The translations under genes and the position numbers were made by a program. From Bacteroidota bacterium (GTDB lineage Bacteria; Bacteroidota; Bacteroidia; Bacteroidales; Prolixibacteraceae), in assembly GCA_023412195.1 (NCBI GenBank), contig JAEYNZ010000029.1:1-64000 (forward strand): a stretch of 64,000 nt of DNA, written 5' to 3'. How positions within the stretch are numbered: position 1 is the stretch's first letter; each line of letters starts with the position of its first letter. Shown piece after piece: positions 36,127 through 47,100 of the stretch. The notes beneath the pieces were generated by a model. It did not search any database, had not been told where the DNA came from, and worked only from the letters and a program-made list of their open reading frames with translations.

Positions 36127-36602
36127 GGTGTAACTCCTTTCATCGTTTTTGATGCAGAGGCAATGGCATCAATGATCCGGGTGTGTGCTCCGCACCTGCA
36201 AAGGTTATCCTCCATTCCATCCACAATTTCCTGGCGTGTAGGCTCGGGATTTTTAGCCAGTAATCCCACTGCATTCATGATCATTCCCGGTGTGCAATAA
36301 CCACATTGCAATGCATCGTTATCAACAAACGCCTGCTGCAGGGGGTGAAGCTTACCCTCTTTTTCGAGGCCTTCAATGGTCACAATTTTAGTATTGGCAA
36401 CATCTTCCATCATAATTCCACATGATCTTACCGGGTCTTCATCCATCAATACAGTGCATGAACCGCAGTAGCCCAGCCCGCATCCGTATTTTGTGCCTGT
36501 TAAATTAAAGTGTGTCCTTAAAACCCAAAGCAATGTCTGGTTGGGTTCTGTCTGCACTTCCACATTTTTTCCGTTTAGTTGAAACTGAATTTTTTCTGCC
36601 AT
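36123..36602 (-). CDS. Molybdenum hydroxylase 2Fe-2S subunit
   Basis: This 159-residue small subunit has both [2Fe-2S] sites: a plant-ferredoxin-type one (CGLGYCGSCTVLMD) and a helical one (CGYCTPGMIM plus CRCGAHTRI). It relays electrons from molybdenum. It has no signal of its own, so it probably leaves the cell bound to the Tat-directed large subunit. The gene is two nt after the MocA-like gene and overlaps the large subunit gene. Confidence 0.95.
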   Translation of the reverse strand: MAEKIQFQLNGKNVEVQTEPNQTLLWVLRTHFNLTGTKYGCGLGYCGSCTVLMDEDPVRSCGIMMEDVANTKIVTIEGLEKEGKLHPLQQAFVDNDALQCGYCTPGMIMNAVGLLAKNPEPTRQEIVDGMEDNLCRCGAHTRIIDAIASASKTMKGVTP

Positions 36603-36604
36603 AT

Positions 36605-37198
36605 TTATTTTATTTTATTTATTTCCTGCTGATAATCTTCGGGCGTATCAATATCCCTGAGAATCTCATGAGTATTACATTCCACTTCCTGCACATCGGT
36701 ACTGAATTTTTTTGAAAGAACCCGCAGGCCCTGCTCCGGATCCAGTTCCTCTATTTCCTTCCTGTACCGTGTTTCAATAAGAACGGGATGGCCCCTTTTG
36801 CCGGAGAATACAGGAATTACAATTCCTTTTCCTGATTTTTTCCAGGCTGCTATAACCTGCATGGCAACTTCGGCCGGAACCTGCGGCTGGTCGCCCAAAA
36901 ACAACAGGGCCCCTTTTGCTTCACCGGGTAATGACCTGAATCCGCAAATTACAGAAGAGAGCATCCCTTCCATGTACTGCAGGTTGTGGATAAACCTTAC
37001 TTCCTGCCTGCCTATCTTCTCCCGGATCTCATCATGGTGGGATCCCAATACCACAACAAAATCCGATTTGACCACTGATTCAACCTTTTCAATAACCTTC
37101 TCAATGATTGTTTTATCATTGAATGGCAAGAGCAGTTTTTGTGTTCCCATCCTTGAGGATGCTCCTGCAGCAAGCACTATTGCCCATATATCACTCAT
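36605..37198 (-). CDS. MocA-like molybdenum cofactor nucleotidyltransferase
   Basis: The opening WAIVLAAGASSRMGTQKLLL is the nucleotide-binding signature of MobA/MocA enzymes, and LFLGDQPQVP is the metal-binding motif. At 197 residues it has the usual length. By its place in a hydroxylase operon it is likely to add CMP to molybdopterin (MocA activity), because hydroxylases of this family carry the cytosine dinucleotide form. It overlaps the XdhC gene by 8 nt. Confidence 0.9.
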   Translation of the reverse strand: MSDIWAIVLAAGASSRMGTQKLLLPFNDKTIIEKVIEKVESVVKSDFVVVLGSHHDEIREKIGRQEVRFIHNLQYMEGMLSSVICGFRSLPGEAKGALLFLGDQPQVPAEVAMQVIAAWKKSGKGIVIPVFSGKRGHPVLIETRYRKEIEELDPEQGLRVLSKKFSTDVQEVECNTHEILRDIDTPEDYQQEINKIK

Positions 37199-38273
37199 TT
37201 CTGTTATTTATCTGATGACGGACCATTACCAGTTCTGCAGCAATACTCACTGCAATTTCTTCTACTGTTTCCGAATGAATATCAATTCCAACCGGAGTAT
37301 ACAGTTTATCCCACTGTCGTTTTGTCGCCCAGCCCTCTTTCAGAAACATGTCGCGAATAAGAATGGCTTTTTTTCTGCTCCCTATCATTCCTATGTAACC
37401 TGCATCAGAACCGATCAGCTTCTTAAGAACCTCTATGTCCTGTTTATGACCTGTAGTTACAATGACAATATAAGTATTTTTATCGGCATTAAAAGTACTA
37501 AAACTGTCCTCTGTGCTCCCATTCATGATAAAATCGGCATCAGGAAGATTATCCCTGGTGGCATACGCTTTTCTGTTGTCCCATACCGTCACTTCAAAAC
37601 CAAGAAATTTCCCCAGAACAGATAGTGCTTTTCCTACATGACCTGCGCCTGCAATTACAAGGCGGGGCAGGGGAGTAACCGTCTGAAGAAAAACCTGCAC
37701 ACGTTTTTTTTCATGTGTGCCAGCGGAATTATATGCCCTGAATTCATTGGGAATAGGATTATTAAGCATGTCACTTATGATCCTGAGAATATCATTGTTC
37801 AAAAGACCTGCGGGAAGTTCCTCATTTCCCTTTACTGCCCAAAATCTTTCTGTCATCAAGTCCCCGCTTTCATCCTTCCGGGCAATTGTGATCAGCACTC
37901 CGTGTTGCCGTGCGTTCAACGACCGGGTGATGGAATCAAAAACCAATTGATGTTGCTCAGTCCGCGAATCTACAAGTACCTTCATGCCCCCGCCGCATAT
38001 CGAACCTTCTGCGTCTGAAACCTCATGATCCAGGCTGAAGTGGTGAATGGATGAAGTTTTACTGTTCAGAGCTGTTTCGGAGATTTTCTGTATGGCATGT
38101 TCAACAGTACCTCCTCCCACGGTCCCTGCCAGTATTCCGGATGGACCAAATATTGCAGTGCTTCCCGGTTTTTGAGGAGTAGAACCATGTGATTCAGTAA
38201 CAGTGGCAATTGCGCATGGAACATGGTTTTTAATCAATTCATTTAAAATGATATAACAATTTTTTCCATTCAT
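37191..38273 (-). CDS. XdhC family cofactor-insertion protein
   Basis: The N-terminal part is an XdhC/CoxI domain (ESHGSTPQKPGST and GTVGGGTVEHAI), and the C-terminal part a Rossmann XdhC_C domain (RLVIAGAGHVGKALSVLG and VTTGHKQDIEVL), together 360 residues. The family binds and sulfurates the molybdenum cofactor and hands it to xanthine dehydrogenase-type enzymes. It is the first gene of the four-gene operon, and a TAnnTTTG element lies 8 nt before its start. Confidence 0.93.
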   Translation of the reverse strand: MNGKNCYIILNELIKNHVPCAIATVTESHGSTPQKPGSTAIFGPSGILAGTVGGGTVEHAIQKISETALNSKTSSIHHFSLDHEVSDAEGSICGGGMKVLVDSRTEQHQLVFDSITRSLNARQHGVLITIARKDESGDLMTERFWAVKGNEELPAGLLNNDILRIISDMLNNPIPNEFRAYNSAGTHEKKRVQVFLQTVTPLPRLVIAGAGHVGKALSVLGKFLGFEVTVWDNRKAYATRDNLPDADFIMNGSTEDSFSTFNADKNTYIVIVTTGHKQDIEVLKKLIGSDAGYIGMIGSRKKAILIRDMFLKEGWATKRQWDKLYTPVGIDIHSETVEEIAVSIAAELVMVRHQINNRNE

Positions 38274-38281
38274 AAATGGTT

Positions 38282-38289
38282 CAAAAGTA
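38282..38289 (-). promoter_or_regulatory. -7 element of the hydroxylase operon
   Basis: Read on the minus strand, TACTTTTG matches TAnnTTTG. It is just 8 nt upstream of the xdhC-like ATG, so the leader would be very short or absent. There is no clear TTG at the -33 distance. Confidence 0.4.
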
Positions 38290-38471
38290 ATAGTTGAGTA
38301 CTGCTACGACTGGTATTTTTTAAAACCAGCTTTAAGCAATAAGTATCTCATCAAAAATAATTAATCTATGATCAATAATCAACAAATCAGACTTCAGGCA
38401 GGGAATTTTTTTAGAAACTCACGTGCACTGTAATAACCAGACATGATTTTGATTAAGCTGTTCTTTGAATT

Positions 38472-39416
38472 TCAGCTATTTAACCTTCCCTGCCAGGTGG
38501 ATCTTTCTTTTAGCCTTTTTTCAACTTTTGCAACAAACTCGAAGTTTTTTAATCCCCATTTCGGTGCAATCAGTAAATCGGGAGGTGCTTCACTTATAAA
38601 ACGTTCAATGATGATGGCCGGATTCAACAGTTCAAGGTAATCTACCACCAGTTCCGTATATTCTTCGGCTGAAAATAATGGAAACAGCTCAGGATTCTTC
38701 TTAAATTGCTTTTCCATAACTGTTCCCTTGTGAATCTGTAACTGGTGCAGTTTGATGTTTTTAACCGGCAATTCTGAGATGACTTTTGCCTGTTCCAGCC
38801 AGTCGTAACGCGATTCACCAGGCAATCCCAGGATCATGTGGGCACAGTTGTTGATCTTTCTGCGGGCAGTTTGTTCAAGTGCCCATACCGACTCTGCAAA
38901 TGTATGTCCACGGTTAAGTTTCTCCAGAGACCTGTCGAGGTGGGATTCCAGTCCAAATTCTACCATGACATATACTTTTTCGCTTAAGCGGGCCAGATAA
39001 TCCAGGAGTTCTTCAGTAACTGCATCGGGCCTTGTAGAAATGACCAGCCCGATTATTTTTGGATGTTTCAAGGCTTCTTCATACAACGTGGCCAGATCTT
39101 CGAGCGGTGCCCATGTGCTGGTATACGCCTGAAAATAGGCAAGAAACTTCATTGACTTGTATTTCTTCTCAAAGAAACGGATGCCCTTTTCAACCTGAAG
39201 AATGACAGGTGTCTCCAGTTCGCAGTATGTTGGCTTAAATGTTTTATTGTTGCAGTAGGTACATCCACCCCGCCCCCTGGTTCCATCGCGGTTTGGACAG
39301 GTAAATCCCGCATCAATGGAAACCTTTTGGACCCGTTCGTTGAAAAGTTTTCTGAAATAACCTGAAAAATCGTTGTAGCGTCTGGAATGCCCCCATAAGT
39401 ATTGTTGTTGTTCCAT
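38472..39416 (-). CDS. YhcC-type radical SAM protein (TIGR01212)
   Basis: The radical SAM cysteines occur in CPNRDGTRGRGGCTYC, the spacing (C-x11-C-x2-C) that defines this subfamily rather than the common CxxxCxxC. AYTSTWAPLEDL and HMILGLPGE are further family marks. The length of 314 residues is standard. E. coli YhcC belongs here, and its biochemical role is uncertain. It is a single gene, divergent from the DUF4301 gene. Confidence 0.93.
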   Translation of the reverse strand: MEQQQYLWGHSRRYNDFSGYFRKLFNERVQKVSIDAGFTCPNRDGTRGRGGCTYCNNKTFKPTYCELETPVILQVEKGIRFFEKKYKSMKFLAYFQAYTSTWAPLEDLATLYEEALKHPKIIGLVISTRPDAVTEELLDYLARLSEKVYVMVEFGLESHLDRSLEKLNRGHTFAESVWALEQTARRKINNCAHMILGLPGESRYDWLEQAKVISELPVKNIKLHQLQIHKGTVMEKQFKKNPELFPLFSAEEYTELVVDYLELLNPAIIIERFISEAPPDLLIAPKWGLKNFEFVAKVEKRLKERSTWQGRLNS

Positions 39417-39604
39417 ATTGAGTTACCTGAATGGCGAAAATACGAAAAACGAAAAACTAAATGAGATATCTTTTTCCTGTTTATATCTGTCAGTAAAGCT
39501 ATAATTACAAATGTTTATTAATGTTGAAAACTTTGTAATAATTGCATTTGTTTATGTCTTAAACCTGAAATCTTATTTCTAATTTTAAATGTCAATCAAA
39601 ATTC

Positions 39605-41140
39605 ATGCATATGTTTTCACAGGACGATGAAATTCAAGTAAAAAAGAGAGGTTCAGATCCGGCAACAGTAAAGGAACAGATAGAAAATTTCAAAAAGGGA
39701 TTTCCTTACCTTGAAGTTGATGAGGCTGCAACTGTCGGGCATGGAATAATCCTTCTGGATGACAAAAATGTAAAAGATTACGGGGAATATTATTCTCAGC
39801 AGATTGAAAAAGGCATTGTACCTTTAAAATTTGTTCCTGCCTCAGGAGCTGCCAGCCGGATGTTTAAAGCATTGTTTGAAGCCCTTGAAAAATGTCAGTC
39901 AGATGATGATCCATCTGTTGCTCTCGAAAAGAATGCAGCGGCAAGGGAGTTTCTTAATAATAAGGAAAAATTTGCATTCTACCCTGATCTGAAGAAACTT
40001 GCCGAAAAACAGGATGCAGAAAACGACTGCCGAAAATGGATTGAGAATCTGTTGAATGTGGAAGGACTCAATTATGGTTCCCTTCCAAAAGGCTTGCTGA
40101 AATTTCATAAGTACAGCAACGGAGAACGGACTCCATTTGAAGAGCATCTTGCAGAAGGCGCATTATATGGTAAGGATAACCAGGGGGTTGCAAGAATTCA
40201 TTTTACAGTTTCACCCGAGCATCTCGATGGCTTCAGGAGCATATTCGAAATTGTAAAAGAAAAATACGAAGCTGAAACGGGAGCCCGGTTTGATGTTTCA
40301 TTCAGTATTCAGAAACCTTCAACCGATACAATTGCAGTCGATCTAAATAATGAACCTTTCAGGGAGAGCGATGGCAACCTTCTTTTCCGCCCCGGTGGGC
40401 ATGGTGCACTTATTGAAAACCTGAACGACCTGGAGGCAGATCTTGTTTTCATCAAGAATATCGACAATGTTGTCCCTGACCGTCTGAAGCAGGTTACAGT
40501 GGAATATAAAAAAGCACTTGCAGGGATCCTGCTGAAGTACCAGGAGAAGATTTTCAGGTACCAAAAGCAGCTAAATGAGAAGGACAGTGTGAGCCTTGAA
40601 AGCGGATTCTTAGCCGAAGCAGCTAATTTTCTGGAAAATACCTTAAATGTTAAACCTCCGGGAAGCCAGTACTACACCGAAAAAGATGAGTTGCTATATT
40701 ACCTGAAAGAAAAATACAACCGGCCACTCCGCGTATGTGGAATGGTAAAAAATCAGGGTGAACCGGGTGGTGGGCCCTTTTGGGCACGAAATCCCGATGG
40801 AACAGTTTCTCTCCAGATCGTCGAAAGTTCACAAATCGACCCCGAAAATGCAAAACAGCAGGATATATTAAAACATGCCACACATTTTAACCCTGTTGAC
40901 CTTGTATGTGGCATAAAAAATTACAGGAACGAAAAATTTGATCTTACAAAATATACCGATCCGGCCACAGGTTTTATTTCACAAAAGTCGAAAGACGGAA
41001 GAGAATTAAAAGCACAGGAACTGCCCGGCTTGTGGAACGGAGCAATGAGCAACTGGAATACTTTGTTCGTGGAAGTGCCCGTGGAAACTTTCAACCCGGT
41101 AAAAACGGTACTTGATTTGTTAAGGGAACAACACCTTTAA
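39605..41140 (+). CDS. DUF4301 protein
   Basis: The 511 residues match DUF4301: FVPASGAASRMFKALFEALE reads like a nucleotide-sugar-pyrophosphorylase-type loop (xASGxxSRMFK), and GGHGALIENLNDLEADLVFI is the second hallmark. The family is confined to Bacteroidota and relatives. A nucleotidyl-transferase-like function is a guess based on the loop. Two in-frame ATGs (39605 and 39611) are both possible. It is followed by a TPR gene after 63 nt. Confidence 0.88.
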   Translation: MHMFSQDDEIQVKKRGSDPATVKEQIENFKKGFPYLEVDEAATVGHGIILLDDKNVKDYGEYYSQQIEKGIVPLKFVPASGAASRMFKALFEALEKCQSDDDPSVALEKNAAAREFLNNKEKFAFYPDLKKLAEKQDAENDCRKWIENLLNVEGLNYGSLPKGLLKFHKYSNGERTPFEEHLAEGALYGKDNQGVARIHFTVSPEHLDGFRSIFEIVKEKYEAETGARFDVSFSIQKPSTDTIAVDLNNEPFRESDGNLLFRPGGHGALIENLNDLEADLVFIKNIDNVVPDRLKQVTVEYKKALAGILLKYQEKIFRYQKQLNEKDSVSLESGFLAEAANFLENTLNVKPPGSQYYTEKDELLYYLKEKYNRPLRVCGMVKNQGEPGGGPFWARNPDGTVSLQIVESSQIDPENAKQQDILKHATHFNPVDLVCGIKNYRNEKFDLTKYTDPATGFISQKSKDGRELKAQELPGLWNGAMSNWNTLFVEVPVETFNPVKTVLDLLREQHL

Positions 41141-41203
41141 CAAAAACTATAGTGTTTTTTCATGTTGAATTGCTATTTTCGCTGTGTCAATTTTTATGAT
41201 TGA

Positions 41204-42622
41204 ATGAATAAAGAAGATTGGAATTATTTGAGTGAAGAAAACTTCGGTGAAGTGCTTGACAGGTTTAAGCGGTCACTTGCTTCAGGAAGAAAAAGCTATT
41301 TCGATGTTTCTGAGTTTGAGAGCATAGTTGAATCACTTCTTGATGAAGGTGATATTACTACATCTGAAATTGCTGCACTTCAGGGAATACAAATACACCC
41401 CGGAGCAGTGCCTTTGCAATTGAAATATGCCCAGGTGCTTCTTAGCAAAGGGAAGTACCAGAATGCACTGAAATATTTGAATCTTGCCGAACAGGTTGAA
41501 TTGAACAACCCCGATATCCACCTCATGAAAGGTTCAGCATGGCTGGTGATCGGCGATGAAAAGGAAGCTGAAAAATCATTTGAGAAAGCTATTAAAAATT
41601 CAGGCTCCGAAAAAGATGATATTCTTTATCACATAGGAGCTTCATACGTTCAGACCGGGGAGGTGGAAAAAGCTGTCAGCTTCTTTGAACAGTCACTCAA
41701 GATTAACCCTGAAAATGAACTTGCACTTTACGACCTTGGATTCTTCAGTGATCAGGAGGGTGAATATCAGAAAAGCATCGAATACTATAACAGATACCTT
41801 GATATCGATCCATTTAATTTCTCAATCTGGTTTAATCTTGGCATCTCCTATAACAAGTCAGGGCAGTATGAAAATGCCATTGAAGCATATGAATTTGCAC
41901 TTGCCCTCAACGATGAATTCGATCAGTCATTGTTTAATATAGCCAATGCCTATGCCAATGCAGGCAAATATGCTGATGCTGTAAAAAAGTATGATGAATA
42001 CCTGAAAAGAGATCCTGAAAACGATGATGCCTATTGTTATATTGGCGAATGTTTTCTCAATCTTGAAGACCATAAAAAGGCAGTGAAAAATTATCAGAAA
42101 GCCATTGCATTAAATCCTGAGAATGATACCGCCCTTTTTGGGATCGGACTGATATACTGGGTGGAAAAGAAGTGGGATAAAAGCGTCAGTTTCATAAAGA
42201 AAGCCATCAGAATTGATTCAGTCAACTCTGAATACTGGCTGACGCTCGCAAAAGTATACAGCGATAGCAACAGGCCGGAAGAGGCTGAAAAAGTACTTGT
42301 TAAGGCTGCAGAACTGGAGGCCGACAATACAGATGTATGGCTTACTTGGGTAGATGTTTTCCTTAAATGGAGTGAAATTGAAAATGCAATCAAAATTCTG
42401 CATTCAGGAATTGAAAAGAATGAGGATGTATTGCTTAAGTACCGGATGGTAAGCCTTTTGCTTGAAAATAAACAGGAAAAGGAGGCTTTAAATATGATGC
42501 TGGTTGCAATGGACCAGGATTTTTCACAGGTTAATTACCTGTTCGAAGTTTTCCCCAAAGCTTTAAAAAATAAAAAGCTCCGTCGCCTGATGAATGATTT
42601 CAGGGATGAAAATAATTATTGA
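41204..42622 (+). CDS. Cytoplasmic TPR protein
   Basis: At least ten TPR units fill 472 residues, for example DALYDLGFFSDQEG-like helices, SIWFNLGISYNKSGQYENAI and NDDAYCYIGECFLNLEDHKK. There is no signal or membrane helix, so it is probably a cytoplasmic scaffold. The first 70 residues are acidic and not TPR. No partner can be named. It ends at the shared terminator at 42671-42719. Confidence 0.88.
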   Translation: MNKEDWNYLSEENFGEVLDRFKRSLASGRKSYFDVSEFESIVESLLDEGDITTSEIAALQGIQIHPGAVPLQLKYAQVLLSKGKYQNALKYLNLAEQVELNNPDIHLMKGSAWLVIGDEKEAEKSFEKAIKNSGSEKDDILYHIGASYVQTGEVEKAVSFFEQSLKINPENELALYDLGFFSDQEGEYQKSIEYYNRYLDIDPFNFSIWFNLGISYNKSGQYENAIEAYEFALALNDEFDQSLFNIANAYANAGKYADAVKKYDEYLKRDPENDDAYCYIGECFLNLEDHKKAVKNYQKAIALNPENDTALFGIGLIYWVEKKWDKSVSFIKKAIRIDSVNSEYWLTLAKVYSDSNRPEEAEKVLVKAAELEADNTDVWLTWVDVFLKWSEIENAIKILHSGIEKNEDVLLKYRMVSLLLENKQEKEALNMMLVAMDQDFSQVNYLFEVFPKALKNKKLRRLMNDFRDENNY

Positions 42623-42670
42623 TCTGCTGTTGGCCTGAATTCCTTTTGTCAGGATCCGGATTATAGATCT

Positions 42671-42719
42671 AAAAAAAATATGGAAAGTAAAACATAGGTT
42701 TTGCTTTCCATATTTTTTT
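42671..42719. terminator. Bidirectional terminator
   Basis: The stem ATATGGAAAGTAAAA / TTTTGCTTTCCATAT has an A-run before and a T-run after it (AAAAAAAA ... TTTTTTT), so it works in both directions. It separates the rightward TPR gene from the leftward lipase-like gene. Confidence 0.92.
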
Positions 42720-42730
42720 ATGGGTCCTGA

Positions 42731-43954
42731 TTACTCTGTTAAATCAAGAAACCATTTTACGGATAATATACCTGCAGCTGTAATTGCTTCATTATGGGTT
42801 AAGTCTGGCACTGGAACCAGATATAACCTATCTTCAGGGGTTCCTGCAGCCATCAGGTCAAGACGGGTTTGCTGGGTTACTGCAAAAGGTACAAGTTCGT
42901 CACCTGTACTGTGAATCAGCATGGTAGGCGTTTGTACATTCCATGGTTCAATACTGTTGGTCTCCAGTGCTGATCTAAAGGATGCAAAAGTTTCACCTGA
43001 ATCATAATTCAACCTGTAATTTTCTGTAAACAAATCTTCTATACTGATAGTAAAAAATGTATTAATTTCTTCGCCCGAACGCTTTCCATCGAACAGTACA
43101 GTAACCAGGGAATCATACGGATGATTTAATATCTCATTTACAGGAGTTGTGGATTCCTCCAGTTCTACAAAGGTGTTAATCAAATAGCCGAAGAAATAAG
43201 GCATCGGATATGATTCCATTTCCAGGATTTGTTGATTAGTATATGTCAAATCGTAAGGTCCCGCAGCCGGTACACTTGCCTTGAGGTTAAACTCATTCGA
43301 ATGATTAAGTTCTATTTCGCGCTGAACACCCAGTGTTGCCCAACCACCCATTGAATATCCTGCCAGGTAAAGGTCATTCGTAAGCTGGAATTCCTGTATT
43401 TGTGCAAATTCCTTAACCGCACGCATCATATCGAGTACGCTTTGCACTGTTGAGGTTTTATGCAAATAAGGATGCATCATATCTTGCGATTCACCGAAGC
43501 CCAGGTAGTCGGGAAGTGAAATAACAAATCCTGTGGAAGCGACAGCTGTAATCAGCCTGACAAGTTCCCTGTCGGGATCGGCTGTTGGAGCATGGGAATG
43601 GAGTGTGGTGGTGCCGTTTTGATAACTAATCATATCATAGGTGCCTGTCCCGGCAGGTACGCTTACAAGTCCTGAAGCCAAAACCGATTCTCCCTTAAAG
43701 GTTGTTTTATAGGTAATCTCATAAACGATGATTCCATTTGTAGCCCGTTCCCTTAGTTCTGCTACTCCGGGAAAATCTCCTTCAATTGAATTAATCATTG
43801 CCTGAATGATGGATTGTGGGAACGACCTGACCATCTCATAATTCACGAGGTACTGAAATTCGGGGTCTTTTTTATCATCTTTAAAAAGATTGTGGCAGGA
43901 GGTTAACCCAAATACCAAAAACAGGATAACCCAGCGGTATGCATTTCTGTTCAT
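42731..43954 (-). CDS. Lipase-like alpha/beta hydrolase lipoprotein
   Basis: A lipoprotein signal ends at LTSCHNLFKD. The 407 residues form an alpha/beta-hydrolase with nucleophile Ser in LAGYSMGGWATLG, an oxyanion part DYLGFGES, and a C-terminal HSTGDELVPFAVT (Asp) with the His in DLTHNEA. The pattern recalls secretory lipases and prolyl-oligopeptidase-like esterases. The natural substrate is unknown. It is transcribed alone and stops at the bidirectional terminator. Confidence 0.85.
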   Translation of the reverse strand: MNRNAYRWVILFLVFGLTSCHNLFKDDKKDPEFQYLVNYEMVRSFPQSIIQAMINSIEGDFPGVAELRERATNGIIVYEITYKTTFKGESVLASGLVSVPAGTGTYDMISYQNGTTTLHSHAPTADPDRELVRLITAVASTGFVISLPDYLGFGESQDMMHPYLHKTSTVQSVLDMMRAVKEFAQIQEFQLTNDLYLAGYSMGGWATLGVQREIELNHSNEFNLKASVPAAGPYDLTYTNQQILEMESYPMPYFFGYLINTFVELEESTTPVNEILNHPYDSLVTVLFDGKRSGEEINTFFTISIEDLFTENYRLNYDSGETFASFRSALETNSIEPWNVQTPTMLIHSTGDELVPFAVTQQTRLDLMAAGTPEDRLYLVPVPDLTHNEAITAAGILSVKWFLDLTE

Positions 43955-44146
43955 TTTGCAAATTTATTTAATTTCAAAATTTTATTCTTTTTATCTGATA
44001 GTATAACCTTTTCTTACATGGGCAGGTTCAAACATGTGCAAAGATATTTGTTTTAAATATCTCCTTTCAATGATGAATAATAATCTTATGTAGCTTTCAA
44101 AGTTAAAAAATTAATTGCAGTATCTTATTCGGAACCTGATAATGGT

Positions 44147-47100
44147 TCAAATCCCAATAACCGACTTAATACCTGAATACAACGATTTCCACCAGAAACT
44201 GATGATTGAACGTTCCTCGTCCCGGTCGTGCCTGATCTTTACCGGATCAGTACCTGAATTATGAGAATTAACCTTAAGCGTATTGGCCAGAAAAGATGTA
44301 AACCTGTCTTTTTGTACCTCCTCACCACTGTATTCAAAAACGGCAATTTTAAGATCATTATACCCTGCAAACAGTTCACCTTCAGAATAACGGCTGTTAA
44401 ACGACAAATCAAATTCAAGCCGGTTAAGTTTACCTCCTTCTATGGCAATTGGTTCTGATTTCCTTAAAATATGATTTAATACATCAAGCTGTATGGGCTC
44501 AAGGTATCCCCTGGCTGTATGTAAATAGTCTGCATCTGTAAGATTGAACGTGAATTGGACCCATAGCCTGGCCTGATCATAAAGGTACGCTTCGGCATCA
44601 ACTTTCAAGGGCCCTCCTTGTCGGTTAATTGATTCTATATTCGAAAAGGTACCGCCTGAAAGGGTCAGCCGGTTGAATTCAATGAATCCTGGTTCTTCTG
44701 ATATTCCCAATAATTCACTGTACCTGATGCTTGAGGGCAACAGTCTTACTGAATCAAATACAAACTCCTGCTCCAGTTCTTTAATTAAATCCTGTGGCCA
44801 CTGCGGACGCTGGTTATGGTCAAACGGAAACCTTTTATTTCGGTATATTTCAGATTTAAGAGGACCCAGTTCCAGCAGATCTGCATCCAGAATCTGTTCC
44901 TGTATCCATCTTCTTTCGTTTATACCCCTGATTTCAGCATAAGCAATATTTAAATTTGTCACGTCTTTCTGGTATCCATCCCGCAGGGGGAAACGCTCCT
45001 TTGGAATCATTGGCCTGATTGCCAGGTTTTCCAACCTTACTTTATGGGCTGCAGAATTATATATCATTGAATCAGCAGAGTATTCATAAAGCCCGTCCTT
45101 GCTTTTGACTGATAGTCCGGTAGTGGAAATCTGGAATTCACGCGAATTCAGGAGATTTTGTGCAGGCTGGTTTTCACTCAGCAGGATGTCGTTGAAAGCC
45201 AGGTTTATGTTCTCATTTCTAAATTGTTTTTGAGGCCATTTAATATCAAGATTTACATCTGATATGTTGAGCTGGCTTATCTGGACCTGGTTAACCAGAT
45301 GTTCGACGAATGGATATAAATCGAGTGACTGTAGGAAATCAAGGGTATCCTCCTTTGACTCCTGGTTAATAATTAGTGAGATATCTGGCCTGCGGGCTTC
45401 AATTTTGTTGAATACAAAGTTGTTGTTGTTGATTGCAGCATCAAAATCAAAACCTGTAAAACTGATCTGAGGTGCTTTGATTGAAAATTGGTTTTGTTGT
45501 GAAGTGGAAGTGAAAGGCATGATCTCAAGATCTGAAACCTGAAGTGATTTGTTGTTCCTGTTAAAATCAATGGACTTGATAACAAGATTATGAATATCAT
45601 CGATGGGTGTTTTAAATCCTGAAACAGAAATCAGCACATTTTCAGTTTCTACCTGTACCTGTTTCATTTCATTATTTTTCAGAACCAGTTGAGGCAATCT
45701 GAGGTCAAAGAAAAAATTGGCCCTTGCACTGTGGTTGAAGCCCTGAACTTTATAACTGACAGCCTGGGCTTCTGTAATTTTTAACTCGTTTACTTTAACT
45801 GACTCAATAAAGGAGGGCAGTGGGAACCTGTATGACTTTGAATCAAGCCATTTTGCCTCATCCGACTTTACGTATACCTGCAATCTGGGTTTATTAATTT
45901 CCAGTAACCGGAATTCAGGCTCCTGTGAGTTATATGCTTTTTGAAAATCAAAACCTTCAATGCTGATTTCAGGAATGTCAACCTGGAAAGTGGTGCGAAG
46001 ACCTGCATAGCTTTCTGAAGAAATAAGAGGATATAAAAGTGCATTCTTTACTTTTATCATCGACCGGGCCGAAGAAAACAAAATCTCGCTTCCTCTAAGG
46101 ATATGCACATTATCAGAAAGTTCAAATTCCTGGTCTTTAATGGAAACTTCGAAATTTTCCGAAAACAACAGCCGTTGCCTGTCAAGTTCTGCCTGATTCA
46201 GCCTGAAATTTTCAAGAGAAGCTGAAAATTCATTGTCGAATGAGGTGGTTGCTCCTTCGCGGGTATGGTTGATCCAGGTAAGCAGACCACCATCTATTGA
46301 AAATCGTCTGATATCAATATCCTCAACATAGTTAAAGAGCAACTGATATACCTCCGAAATTTCCTGTCTTTCATTTTCAGTTTTCAATGAGCTGAAATTT
46401 TCAAAATAAAATCTGGGTTGCGATATATTGAAATGTGAAATGCTAAGTTTCTTATGGAAAAAGGCACTGTTCAGGTCTACATTCCTGAGGCTGATATTGG
46501 GCACTGAAATCCTGAACAACTCCGAATGGTTCATGCTTCTCATCTTTTCGGCAGTGAGATTGTCAAAAACGGGCTGAAGTTCGAGGTTTTCAATTTGCAC
46601 AAGCCCGTTTTGGCTCGATATGCCTACCTTTTCCACATTAAGTTTATGCAGATTATCAATCAGACGCATGCTGTAATCCGAAAACTGCAATTCAAATCCG
46701 GAAGCAAAGAAGAAATTGCTGCTGCGCTCAACACTCGATGAATCAAGGCTGAAATCTGTCAGTTGAAAATCAAATTCAGACTCAAAATACCCTTTCAATT
46801 CTTCTTTTTCACTGTTTCTGATTGCAAGGGTACCCTTTTTGATCAGTACATTTTCAGCATATACGCCCTCCATATAATCTGTTACAACTTCAAAAAGTAA
46901 TCCAGATCCAGGCTTTTTTTGCTTTTTGATCTTATCCAGCCGGTATAATAGTTGTACATCAGGTTCCACAAGTTCAATCTTTGATGCAGGTAAAATCCGT
47001 CCGTGGTAAAGTTTCAGAAATTGAAGGTCCTGAATATTTACCTTGCTGCATTCGATGTTGATGGAAGTTCTTATGTCATTTGCTCCAGTACTTACAGGTT

